NCBI GenBank assembly: GCA_905221605.1
Contig: CAJNDS010002779.1
Span: 1,142,616 to 1,157,036, forward strand
Length of the DNA stretch: 14,421 bases
Source: Symbiodinium natans
Lineage: Eukaryota > Sar > Dinophyceae > Suessiales > Symbiodiniaceae
Reading direction: 5' to 3'
Part shown: in pieces, positions 1 through 6,584 of the stretch
Position numbering within the stretch: the stretch's first letter is position 1
Layout: every line of letters begins with the position of its first letter
Position numbers and translations under genes: made by a program
The notes under the pieces: generated by a model
What the model saw: the letters and a program-made list of their open reading frames with translations, nothing else
Told to the model about the DNA's origin: nothing
Databases searched by the model: none

Positions 1-89
1 CCTAGAAAATGCCTAGAGAAGGCTTATTGGGGATACTGTTGCAGAATAGGTAGCCCCTTCCCCCGACAAATCTGGGCCCTCTGCGCGGG

Positions 90-118
90 CCCCCCAAACA
101 AATTTGGGGGGGGGGGGG
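90..118. repeat. C-run/G-run hairpin
   Basis: CCCCCCAAA (90-98), a four-base loop, then TTTGGGGGG (103-111) form a perfect nine-pair stem; the G run continues to 118. The stem is visible directly. No function is inferred, and homopolymer length here may be unreliable. Confidence 0.6.
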
Positions 119-152
119 AGCTCCCAAGGCCCTGAGGGCCTCAAGCCTTTAG

Positions 153-215
153 GACCTCACAGACACAGACGCAGACGCAGACACAGACACAGACACACGC
201 CCACACGTCACACAG
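153..215. repeat. CACAGA-type short tandem repeat
   Basis: About eight imperfect copies of a six-base CAGACA/CAGACG unit, decaying into CACAC at the right edge. Same family of sequence as the CA/GA microsatellite at the far right of the window. No coding potential is attributed to it. Confidence 0.75.
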
Positions 216-466
216 TCAGTATGTGATACCCCACCAGACTCCAGGCCTTGATCCCAATCGCCTCCAGTCTCGGTGTCATTTCTGTCCCCGCCCCAGGCAT
301 TCGACACCCGTGCATTCAGGCCCGCAGGGGTTGTTTTGAACTAGGGTCAGCTTGTGCCAGGCAGCGGGCGGCCAGCCTACATGGTCAGTCCCCTAATTCC
401 TTACTGTACACCACTGCTACAAGCGCAAGCACGTTTGATGCCCCAAATTGCCCCACACCCGTGCAG

Positions 467-537
467 GAATGTCCCACTCTTAGATCTTTGCCCGGATGGA
501 TGCTTCGTGACCATGATCACCGTGACTGGAATGCACT
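467..537 (+). CDS. candidate internal exon, function unknown
   Basis: A 71-nt open block follows a good acceptor (CACCCGTGCAG ending at 466) and ends at a textbook donor, GTGAGT, at 538. It reads ECPTLRSLPGWMLRDHDHRD and a few more residues. The intron proposed to start at 538 runs straight into degenerate TTTAGGG words. Upstream, 248-466 stays open in the same frame but is C-rich and less protein-like, so I treat it as intron. No family is recognised, and the neighbouring exons of this gene were not identified. Support is the pair of splice signals plus an open frame only. Confidence 0.35.
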
Positions 538-860
538 GTGAGTTTAGGGTTTGGGCAGTTGAGGTTAGGGCGGTTAGGGCTGGTGTATTTAGGGCCGGTG
601 TTTTTGCTGGAGTTTACTGGGTTTGAGGGTGCCCGCGACTCACAGGAGGGTGGTGGCTTCGGGATGCTAGGGTGTTAGGTCCTTGGGTTTTAGGGTTCTA
701 GTTTTTTTAAGGTGTTGGGGTTCTAGGAGTGTAGGGTGTTAGAGTTAGAGATCTAAGGTTTTCGGGTGTTCGGGCTTTGGGGCCTTGGTTTAGCGTGTGA
801 GGGTTTCAGGGTTAATGAGGGTTAAGGGCTTCGGGGTTTGAATGTTTAGCATGCGAATCC
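538..860 (+). repeat. degenerate TTTAGGG telomere-like field
   Basis: More than a dozen short words related to TTTAGGG (GTTTAGGGTTTGGG, GGTTAGGG, GGTTTTAGGG, GGGTTTCAGGGTTAATGAGGG and others) are spread over 320 bases with irregular spacing. It is interstitial and decayed, not a chromosome end. It begins exactly at a GTGAGT donor and probably forms the 5' part of an intron. No gene is seen in it. Confidence 0.7.
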
Positions 861-1290
861 CACAAATCCCAGGCTTAGTGCAGTAGGCTTCACGTCAAGG
901 CTCTAAAGTGTGGTTTCGACCAAAATGGAATACTCCTGATTCCCAAAAAGCCCTAACGCCTACTTTCTACATCCTTTTCCCCTCTTAGGGTGAGGATCCC
1001 TGACAAACCCAACGTGAGGGCGACGAAAAGCTGTGCGGGCTGGGATCTTAAGAAAAAATGGGGGGGTTTATGAAAACCACGGACCCCAAAAATAGACCCC
1101 CAACTAGTAGGATGCCCTCATAACAAGGACCCCCCCAAGAAGGTACTCCCTAATGTCGGAAACCCCCATCGGGTCCTTGTTTAGCCATGTAGACTTCCAA
1201 GCTTCGTAGGAAGAACAGGCCCAAGGATGAAGGCAAAAGTGCTGATCTTCACCTGAGCCCGGGAGCCCTCGACCGCCTAAGCCCATGAAA
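861..1290. other. non-coding stretch with C-rich dispersed repeat
   Basis: No supportable gene. It contains C-rich words (AGCCCTAACGCC, CCCCTCTTAGG), a GTGAGG, and near 1,095-1,140 a C-rich repeat whose relative lies at 3,611-3,655. A 60-codon minus-strand open frame at 1,104-1,286 has no protein-like pattern that I can defend. Confidence 0.4.
1095..1140. repeat. dispersed C-rich repeat, copy 1
   Basis: Both copies start TAGACCCCCA and share, after a variable middle, a CATAAYAAGGAYCCC block followed by a C run. The second copy is at 3,611-3,655. The tail (AAGAAGGTACTCCCTAATGTC, then AAACCCCCATC) may be a further degraded unit. Direct sequence similarity only. Confidence 0.45.
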
Positions 1291-1300
1291 CCTTCAGAAG

Positions 1301-1618
1301 GTGGGTGTCCTGTACTTCGCCTTCGCGCGAACCGACAAGTTCCTTCTGCGCAGGCAGCTGTCGACTTTGGTGCTGAATAACTCAGCTAGCCCCCTCGAGA
1401 ACCTCACCCTCCAAGAAATAATTGTGCGAGCCGCACAAAGTATGTCGACAAACCCGCAAGCACACACCATTTTGGATCCCATAGGCCCTAGGCCCGAAGT
1501 CTTCACCGAAAAAGTGCCGCGTGCAGCACGGATGGCGCAGTCTGACAGTCGGTCTTCCTGCGCGCGCGTGCACGTGCTCACTATCGTTCGGATTTTGGAA
1601 TTCCCGCAGCATCCCCAA
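1301..1618 (+). CDS. candidate long exon, function unknown
   Basis: The frame at 1,301 is open to a stop at 1,784-1,786 (161 codons), one of the longest non-repetitive open blocks here. It starts right after CCTTCAGAAG, a plausible acceptor, with GTGGGTGTCCTG; no ATG is present at the start, so it would be an internal exon. The first ~100 residues look protein-like (LYFAFARTDKFLLRRQLSTL early; LENLTLQEIIVRAAQSMS in the middle), with codon third positions rich in G/C. After about 1,610 the sequence turns into CCCTAAA-like words and the reading is probably intronic, so the end is approximate. No family recognised; the minus-strand open frames over the same bases look like shadows. Confidence 0.4.
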
Positions 1619-1789
1619 GCTCTAAGTCCTGAGCATCCCCGGGATCTAAACGCCCCTACGCGCGAAGAATCCCTACCGCCTTCGCGTGACGGTCTATTGG
1701 GGACGAAGGCCCCCGAGTCGAAAAAAAACTGTCAGAAAACCGCAGCATCCGAATACAGCCCAGAATGTGTTCTGAATATTAACTGAGGA

Positions 1790-2220
1790 CAACCAGCTTT
1801 CGTGACAAAGAACCACTGAAATAAGAATTCGATACCATGTCACAGTTTGCATAGAGAAGTCGCATAGTCCTGGGAAATGAAGTACAACCCCCACCCCACC
1901 ACGCGCAAAAAAGAACGACAAGCAAACACCATTTTCGGTAGAAACTCTCGTGGAGTTTGGATCTTCGTTGTTTGTGTGGTTTCCCTTTGCCTTCAAAGCA
2001 AGTAATGTCTTTTCTATGCGATTAATGCTTTTTAGCATGCGAGTTAAAGACTAGTGACGTGCCAATGCTGGGTTTTTACGCACCAACGAAAATATTCATT
2101 GCATACATGTGAAAAACTCACTACATGCGGATTTTATCTTGATTACAAGCAAAGTATGAAATATATGCTAAAAAAACTTCTTAACCAGAAAAGAATTATA
2201 GTTGTATATTAATTCAACGC
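1790..2220. other. AT-rich intergenic or intronic stretch
   Basis: Base composition changes to A/T-rich, clearly unlike the GC-rich blocks on either side. It includes a small hairpin (ATGCT, TTTT, AGCAT at 2,026-2,039) and A runs. No gene, no recognisable element ends and no promoter motif that I would defend. Confidence 0.4.
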
Positions 2221-2299
2221 TAATTAGGAAGGCTGTGCCGAAAGCTTTCAAGCCAACCCGCTTTAGGCTTGGGAGCCGTTGCTTGTTTTCCCAGCTCAA

Positions 2300-2370
2300 T
2301 CCCGCCCAAAACCCTCTAAGCAACGTAAACCCTAAGCCCCTGACCCCTCAAACCCTTCAGGAACTTCGGT
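2300..2370 (-). repeat. CCCTAAA-like words before an exon
   Basis: A run of C-rich words (AACCCTCTAAG, GTAAACCCTAAGCCCC, TCAAACCCTTCAG) reads as degenerate TTTAGGG on the minus strand. It ends in CCCTTCAG, a usable 3' splice site, directly before the block at 2,361-2,446. Confidence 0.55.
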
Positions 2371-2446
2371 CCTGGGGCGATAGCGGCCACGAAGTCCTGC
2401 ATCGCCCTGGCATACTTTGTGCTGCTCCTTGTCGGGCGTCGGGCGG
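2361..2446 (+). CDS. candidate exon with hydrophobic segment (strand uncertain)
   Basis: After CCCTTCAG the + frame reads NFGPGAIAATKSC and then IALAYFVLLLV, followed by a basic GRR: a membrane-segment pattern (hydrophobic stretch then positive charges). TTTAGGG-like sequence begins right after it. The minus strand over the same bases is also open and protein-like (KYARAMQDFVAAIAPGPKF), so the coding strand is undecided. The borders are proposed from splice-like signals. No family recognised. Confidence 0.3.
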
Positions 2447-2449
2447 GGG

Positions 2450-2652
2450 GTCTGTTGAGATTAGGGCTTCGGGTTCTAAGGCTTCCCAGTGCTACACGGT
2501 TCCCTACTTTGAAGGGCTCGGTTCCTGCGACGTCAGAAAACTTTCGTCCAGAGGGTTGGGGAACCTCGCTTGGCACGCCGGGCTTCCCTGAGGACGAAGC
2601 CCCCTCCCCGCCCCGGTTTAGGGTTTCGGGTCTAGGGTTTAGGGTTTAGGGT
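2450..2652 (+). repeat. TTTAGGG-like words, two patches
   Basis: A degenerate patch (GATTAGGGCTTCGGGTTCTAAGG, about 2,458-2,482) and a cleaner one at 2,615-2,652 with three near-perfect GGTTTAGGG units. The block between them (about 2,487-2,591) is open in two + frames, one reading CYTVPYFEGLGSCDVRKL, and could hold a further small exon. Interstitial, not a chromosome end. Confidence 0.65.
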
Positions 2653-2676
2653 GACTGCAGCACACACACCAGGAAC

Positions 2677-2816
2677 CACCAGCATGATAATGGTAATGAT
2701 TTGGGATGTTCCCCTTTATACTAACAGTCCTTAATCGGGATTTTAATAGGGGGTACTATAATCCCTATTAAGGACTGTAAGTATCAGGGGGAACAATAGT
2801 GATCATGACACTGGTG
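2677..2816. repeat. imperfect inverted-repeat (MITE-like) hairpin
   Basis: Two 35-base arms, 2,708-2,742 and 2,760-2,794, are reverse complements at 31 of 35 positions, around a 17-base loop. Shorter matches extend outwards (CACCAG at 2,677-2,682 against CTGGTG at 2,811-2,816; CATGAT against ATCATG). A second stem, TTAATAGGG (2,743-2,751) with CCCTATTAA (2,763-2,771), competes with the first, so two folds are possible. It has no coding capacity. It could be a small non-autonomous transposon or a structured RNA. No clear target-site duplication was found. Confidence 0.6.
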
Positions 2817-2829
2817 ATTGTCGTGAAAA

Positions 2830-3225
2830 CAAAAAAAGCGATAACTATGTACTAATTGTAGGTTCGGCCCGTAGAGAGACTACTTGCAGTAGTGTTCGTA
2901 AGTGCCCCGTCGGAATGGCTCTGTAACATGACGAGCCCTAGTTTCGCATCACATGGTTTTGGCTCACTTGTAGCGAGGAGCGTTGTTTTTTGAACAAGCT
3001 TTTGGTTTATATACATACGACCGACTTTATCGCGGCATGCCGTCTAGAAGATCTTTTACAGTACCCCACGTGGGCCATTTGTAGTCATCAAAGGTTGTGT
3101 GATCAAGGTCTTTTTTGTGAACCGATGACGGAGGGTTTTTCAGGCGGGGGGCCTATTGTTGGCGGTCTCTTTTGTATGTTTTTTGGTGTTTTCTAGGTTT
3201 TTCCTTGGAAAGCCTCTAGTCGCTT
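2830..3225. other. stretch with no recognised gene
   Basis: Only short open frames without family features. T-rich from about 3,100 to 3,215, including pyrimidine-rich tracts that could serve as 3' splice sites (TTTTTCCTTGGAAAGCCTCTAG ending near 3,219). Confidence 0.3.
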
Positions 3226-3262
3226 TATGTGCTGAGAGGAAACCGTCAGCCAGCTGGCCCAG

Positions 3263-3338
3263 GTACTGTTTGGCTTTTGGCGCGATTTTCTTCCTCGGGA
3301 GCCCGGAGTACCCGCACTTCCTGGGTGACTGTGCTGCA
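3263..3338 (+). CDS. candidate internal exon, function unknown
   Basis: Between an acceptor (GGCCCAG ending at 3,262) and a donor (GTAGGG at 3,339) one frame reads YCLAFGAIFFLGSPEYPHFL and ends GDCAA, with G/C-rich third positions. It is 76 nt long and ends in phase 0. The donor is fused to a telomere-like array (GTAGGGTTTAGGGTTTAGGG). A second frame (ETVSQLAQVLFGFWRDF) is open too, so the reading is not certain. No family recognised. Confidence 0.35.
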
Positions 3339-3490
3339 GTAGGGTTTAGGGTTTAGGGTTCAGGGTTTAGGGTTTAGGGCTTAGGCTTTAGAGGGATTTG
3401 CCCTCAACCCTCAGTCCCTCAGTCCTAAACCCAGAGGAAACCATTGAGGTTCGCACCTTTGAGCCCTAAAGCCTGAGCCCTAAAAGTGTG
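3339..3490. repeat. inverted pair of telomere-like patches
   Basis: From 3,339 to about 3,392 there are five or six TTTAGGG-type units on the + strand. From about 3,400 to 3,487 the same words occur in the opposite orientation (CCCTCAACCCTCAGTCCC, CCTAAACCC, GAGCCCTAAAGC). The two patches could pair as a long imperfect stem if transcribed. Confidence 0.7.
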
Positions 3491-3700
3491 ACGGGACTTG
3501 AGGATCTGACTGGTGGTGTTTGTCTGGAGCCACGCACGTCGTTGGCTTTGCGATGCTGTGTTGGGTCTTTAGAGATCAGGGGCTTGCGATTCTAAGGGGC
3601 CCCTAATGTAGACCCCCATAGAATGGAATCCCCGCATAATAAGGATCCCAACCCCCCCCCCGCTTCATTTTATGGATTAGGTTTGATTGCTCATCTTCGT
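3491..3700. other. non-coding stretch with dispersed repeat copy 2
   Basis: No gene supported. It holds the second copy of the C-rich dispersed repeat (3,611-3,655; compare 1,095-1,140), ending in a run of ten C at about 3,652-3,661. Confidence 0.35.
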
Positions 3701-3729
3701 CTTCCTAAGTTTGCAGGTGCCAGCTTGCA

Positions 3730-3810
3730 GGTGCCATTCGGAACTGGAGAGTTGGTTTGCATGAGGGCATGTACCTTGTGTGAAGCTCAACTGACACTGC
3801 GTGTTTGCAG
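3730..3810 (+). CDS. weak candidate exon, cysteine-rich reading
   Basis: After two successive TTGCAG acceptor-like sites (GTTTGCAGGTGCCAGCTTGCAG) one frame reads VPFGTGELVCMRACTLCEAQ and continues LTLRVC. The cysteine spacing is suggestive but matches no family I can name. Borders are guesses, and the open frame continues to 3,910. Listed because the splice-like left edge and protein-like reading coincide. Confidence 0.22.
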
Positions 3811-3834
3811 CCGATCATCTGGCCTCAGCGGCAG

Positions 3835-4070
3835 CCTAAACCCTAAGCTCAGAGTGCGAGGTATCGAGCGAGAGCTTTCGCTGGACGTGGACAACGCCAC
3901 TGCTGCTTGAGGCCAAAGGGAAAAGAATAACCAAACCCTCAACCCTATAGAGTCAAAAACCGTTGCAAGTTTCAGAGTTGGCTTTTGGAAATGGAGCGAG
4001 GATTGATTGTTCAGGGCCCCCCACACGGACTCAAAACTTCTGTTCCAACAGCAAGCATCTTTTGACCTTC
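3835..4070. other. spacer before the minisatellite
   Basis: C-rich telomere-like words (AAACCCTAAGC at 3,838; AAACCCTCAACCCTATAG at 3,933) and otherwise nothing recognisable. The same word CCCTCAACCCTATAG recurs at 5,470-5,484, on the other side of the tandem array. Confidence 0.4.
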
Positions 4071-4075
4071 GCGGC

Positions 4076-5145
4076 CCCCTGACACCCAGCAGGGGCCAGC
4101 TGATGCTGATGATGCTTGCCATGAAGGCCGCAGACGCCCTGGGGCCAACTGATGCTGATGATGCTCGCGCCTTCACGGCCCCCTGACACCCAGAAGGGGC
4201 CAGCAGCAAGGGGCCAATTGATGCTGATGATGCTCGCCTCCACGGCCAGCTGATGCTGCTGATGCTTGCCAGCAAGGCCGCGGCGGACGCCCAGCAAGGG
4301 GCCAACTGATGCTGATGATGCTCGCCTTCATGGCCCCCTGACACCCAGCAGGGGCCAGCTGATGCTGATGATGCTTGCCAGAAAGGCCGCGGACGCCCAG
4401 CAAGGGGCCAACTGATGCTGATGATGTTCGCCTTCAGGGCCCCCTTGCACCCAGAAGGGGCCAGCTGATGTTGATGATGCTTGCTATGAAGGCCGCGGAC
4501 GCCCAGGGGCCAACTGATGCTGATGATGCTCGCGCCTTCACGGCCCCCTGACACCCAGAAGGGGCCAGCAGCAAGGGGCCAATTGATGCTGATGATGCTC
4601 GCCTTCACGGCCAGCTGATGCTGATGATGCTTGCCATAAAGGCCGCGGGACGCCCAGCAAGGGGCCAACTGATGCTGATGATGCTCGCCACCCAGCAGGG
4701 GCCAGCTGATGCTGATGATGCTTGCCAGAAAGGCCGCGGACGCAGCAAGGGCTAACTGATGCTGATGATGCTCGCCTTCATGGCCCGCTGACACCCAGCA
4801 GGGGCCAGCTGATTCTGACGATGCCAACTGATGATGATGCTCGCCTTCATGGCCCCCTGACACCCAGATGGGGCCAGCTGATGCTGCTGATGCTCGCCAT
4901 ACAGGTCGCGGATGCCCAGCAAGGGGCGAACTGATGCTGATGATGCTCGCCTTCATTGGCCCCTGACACCCAGATGGGGCCAGCCCCTGACACCCAGATG
5001 GGGCCAGCTGATGCTGTTGATGCTCGCCATACAGGTCGCGGATGCCCAGCAAGGGGCGAACTGATGCTGATGATGCTCGCCTTCATGGCCCCCTTACACC
5101 CAGATGGGGCCAGCTGATGCTGCTGATGCTTGCCATAAAGGCCGC
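4076..5145. repeat. higher-order minisatellite, alternating A/B monomers
   Basis: About twenty copies of a ~53-bp monomer in two alternating types. Type A runs GGGGCCAGCTGATG, then GATGCTTGCC, AAGGCCGCGGACGCCCAGCAA. Type B runs GGGGCCAACTGATG, then GATGCTCGCC, TTCATGGCCCCCTGACACCCAGCA. The A+B dimer is ~105 bp. Two further levels are visible: a segment starting at 4,076 is repeated from 4,441 (365-bp offset, over 200 bp closely alike), and 4,861-4,980 is repeated at 4,991-5,110 (130-bp offset, nearly identical). Every monomer holds the core CTGATGCTGATGATGCT or a close variant. All three minus-strand frames lack stops over long stretches, which yields a 421-codon open frame; I consider that a by-product of a stop-free repeat. 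Confidence 0.9.
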
Positions 5146-5149
5146 GGAG

Positions 5150-5340
5150 GTCACCGAAGTATGAGGCGCCGTCTTGTAACAAGGCCGATTGTCTCTACAA
5201 CTGACCAATCTCTCAAGCGCCTGCAGAGGCTTCACAGTTAGGCGGGGAAAGCGGGCTGGGATCAAGGTGCAAGGTTTAGGTTGCGCCTTTTAAACCAAAC
5301 CAAAACCCGAGCGCCCGACAGACACACAGGGGGTCTCCAG
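5150..5340. other. unassigned stretch after the minisatellite
   Basis: Short open frames on both strands (minus: KPLQALERLVSCRDNRPCYK; plus: RPIVSTTDQSLKRLQRLHS). Neither has splice borders or a family that I can defend. AAGGTTTAGG at 5,272-5,281 is a telomere-like word. Confidence 0.25.
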
Positions 5341-5351
5341 GGTTTGGGGTT

Positions 5352-5448
5352 TGAAGCGGGCCAGTTCGGACACCATCAGAAAGTTTTCTATTCTTGGCCA
5401 TCAGTATTCAACGCATCTTGCATCCTGATTCCTAGACCTATGGAACAG
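5352..5448 (+). CDS. candidate exon, function unknown
   Basis: One + frame reads FEAGQFGHHQKVFYSWPSVF, then NASCILIPRPMEQ, and ends at CAG followed by GTTGAGGCCCTAAACCC, a possible donor leading into CCCTAAA-type sequence. The left border is uncertain because G-rich sequence (CAGGGTTTGGGGTTTGAAG) precedes it. It may belong with the next two blocks in one gene; no family motif is evident in this part. Confidence 0.3.
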
Positions 5449-5520
5449 GTTGAGGCCCTAAACCCTTCACCCTCAACCCTATAGCGTGTAGCCCAACCCA
5501 AAGCCGATCAACCCAAAACC
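5447..5520 (-). repeat. CCCTAAA-like words
   Basis: GGCCCTAAACCCTTCACCCTCAACCC and looser derivatives (CAACCCAAAACCC) up to 5,520, between the candidate exons ending at 5,448 and starting at 5,545. Probably intronic. Confidence 0.55.
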
Positions 5521-5544
5521 CAGATCTGGACAGGTTCACCCCAG

Positions 5545-5623
5545 GTACGTTCTTTTGGCTTGGGCCCATGAGTGGATCCAGCACGCTGGCAGCGGTGTGG
5601 GGCAGAAGCTTCGCGTGGTGCAA
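5545..5623 (+). CDS. candidate exon, possible DsbA/FrnE-like helical part
   Basis: Acceptor CACCCCAG (ends 5,544) and donor GTAGAG (5,624) frame a 79-nt block reading YVLLAWAHEWIQHAGSGVGQ then KLRVVQ. The LLxWAxE pattern recalls the helical insert of DsbA/FrnE-type thioredoxin-fold oxidoreductases, in which a 'HRLxxWA' helix comes before the segment discussed in the next entry. That comparison is from memory and is weak for this block alone. It enters in the same phase as the block at 3,263 (G, then TAC). Codon third positions are G/C-rich. Confidence 0.4.
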
Positions 5624-5655
5624 GTAGAGCTTAGGCCATGAGGCTTCGGGTTGAG

Positions 5656-5750
5656 GGCGTCCCTGGAAGGTTGTGGAAGCCTTGTGGACATTGCTGAGAA
5701 ATCAGGGCTGAGTAGGGACGATGTGAAGTCGACCTCTCTCAACCTGTACA
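5656..5750 (+). CDS. candidate exon, possible DsbA/FrnE-like segment
   Basis: One + frame reads GSLVDIAEKSGLSRDDVKST followed by SLNLYK. The LxxIAEKxGLxRDxV pattern is typical of the C-terminal helices of the DsbA/FrnE oxidoreductase fold ('LxDIAEEAGLDRDEV'). The reading stops at TGA around 5,762, within CCCAAACCTGAAACC. The phase does not join cleanly to 5,545-5,623 with the GT donors that I can see, so borders are unresolved or a small indel is present. The minus strand is open here too but less regular. Confidence 0.38.
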
Positions 5751-5789
5751 AGGCCCAAACCTGAAACCACGACACCCCAATCTTGAGCC

Positions 5790-5850
5790 TAGGTCTGCCA
5801 AACTCTACCTGGAACCCCAAGCCCCAAACCCTACATCCCTCTTGCTCTTG
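5790..5850 (-). repeat. CCCTAAA-like words
   Basis: GGAACCCCAAGCCCCAAACCCTACATCCCTC followed by a pyrimidine-rich stretch: the same C-rich pattern seen upstream of other candidate exons. Confidence 0.4.
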
Positions 5851-5972
5851 CACACCTTGCGGTTTCAAAAAAAGACAGAATGTGCACAGCATTCAGAGTC
5901 ATGGTAGAAGAGAAATGGTTGAAGGTTTCGGGCGTTGGAGTTGGAGTAGGGGCCCCAGCACCTCTGCCGGAA

Positions 5973-6082
5973 CCATGCCCGACCTGGTCCTGGCGTGCCA
6001 AGCACGCAAAGGAGCCATCATAGGGCAGTGCCTCGCAAGGGCGAGGCAGCGGTTGCGAATTTCAGGAGTTGAAGGTTTTCTG
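5973..6082 (+). CDS. candidate exon, possible end of DsbA/FrnE-like gene
   Basis: The frame includes ATG at 5,973 (MPDLVLACQARKGAIIGQCL, then ARARQRLRISGVEGFL) and ends at a canonical donor, GTAAGC, at 6,083. 'ARxxxLxISGVxxFLV' resembles the cis-proline motif region of DsbA/FrnE proteins (GIxGVPxF), but the proline is replaced by glutamate, so catalytic competence is doubtful if the match is real. The left border is not defined; the open frame extends back to 5,783. With the two blocks upstream this makes a plausible but unproven single gene. Confidence 0.38.
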
Positions 6083-6136
6083 GTAAGCCCTAAAAACCCT
6101 ATCCCTAGCTGCCTGGGGTTTCTGCGGCTCTTGCAG
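6083..6136 (+). other. probable 54-nt GT-AG intron
   Basis: GTAAGC at the left edge and CGGCTCTTGCAG at the right are consensus-like. Inside lie telomere-like words (GTAAGCCCTAAAAACCCTATCCCTAG, then GGGGTTT), again C-rich before G-rich. Its length is a multiple of three and it has no stop, so retention would stay in frame. Confidence 0.5.
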
Positions 6137-6285
6137 AACCCTGGAGGGCGTAGCCTTCTTCATGGGCACTTTCGTGAGCAGCGACCAGATGGGAGCCATA
6201 AATCTGCGTGTCTGCCGATGCCAAGATAGTGAGCCATGTGAGGGAAGTGCCCGCTGGCCTGCGCGGACGTTTATGAAGGTTCGCA
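6137..6285 (+). CDS. candidate terminal exon
   Basis: After TTGCAG one frame reads LEGVAFFMGTFVSSDQMGAI and stops with TGA at 6,287. 'GVxFFxxGxFxVS' again resembles the DsbA/FrnE cis-proline region (GVPFF...FxVSGAQ). This frame does not join in phase with the preceding block across the 54-nt intron; the in-phase frame reads NPGGRSLLHGHF instead. Either a small indel or a different splice is needed. The minus strand (LASADTQIYGSHLVAAHESA) is also open. Low confidence. Confidence 0.28.
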
Positions 6286-6347
6286 GTTGAGCAGTGCACC
6301 GTAGTCAATGTCGAGCAGTCCTCATGTCAATCCAGCCGAGTAGCGTT

Positions 6348-6584
6348 CCAGCAGGTTACAGCAGGAAGGCAGCAGACGGCGGTGCAGAGCCCATTTGAAC
6401 ACAGTCACATGTCAAAGTAAGTAGACGCTTTGAGGACATTTTGTCCGCGAAGCGAGAGAATCGCCGGGGTTTGCTCTGCTTGTAGCCATGGATGCCTCGC
6501 AGAACCCGGTCTCCCTGGACGTGCCATCGCAGATAGGCGTGGCCCCGACACAGATGGATCCAGAGTCGCAGGAGTCGCCCACCC
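6348..6584 (+). repeat. left terminal inverted repeat
   Basis: Starts CCAGCAGGTTACAGCAGG and ends GTCGCCCACCC. In order it holds a GC-rich outer part without an obvious TATA box, a perfect donor GTAAGT (6,417), an acceptor TTGCTCTGCTTGTAG (ends 6,485), and CCATGG with the ATG at 6,488, followed by 32 codons of the element's main gene. Read outwards, it also holds the last ~75 codons of another open frame that stops at 6,356. Confidence 0.9.
6417..6485 (+). other. probable 5'UTR intron inside the TIR
   Basis: GTAAGT at 6,417-6,422 and a pyrimidine-rich TTGCTCTGCTTGTAG ending at 6,485 delimit a 69-nt intron whose acceptor is two bases before the start codon. Both signals match the consensus well. 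The identical intron exists in the right TIR at 8,189-8,257, minus strand. Confidence 0.55.

Noticed and set aside
2956-2965. TTTTGGCTCA, resembling the dinoflagellate spliced leader end
   Set aside because: Only ten bases match, the preceding CCGTAGCCA part is absent, and CCATTTTGG-like words at 919 and 1,470 are equally short; chance cannot be excluded.
4090-5130. TGATGATG and CTGA as snoRNA C and D boxes in each monomer
   Set aside because: The C-box first base is C where a purine is expected, no terminal stem or guide spacing is consistent, and the words follow from the repeat itself.
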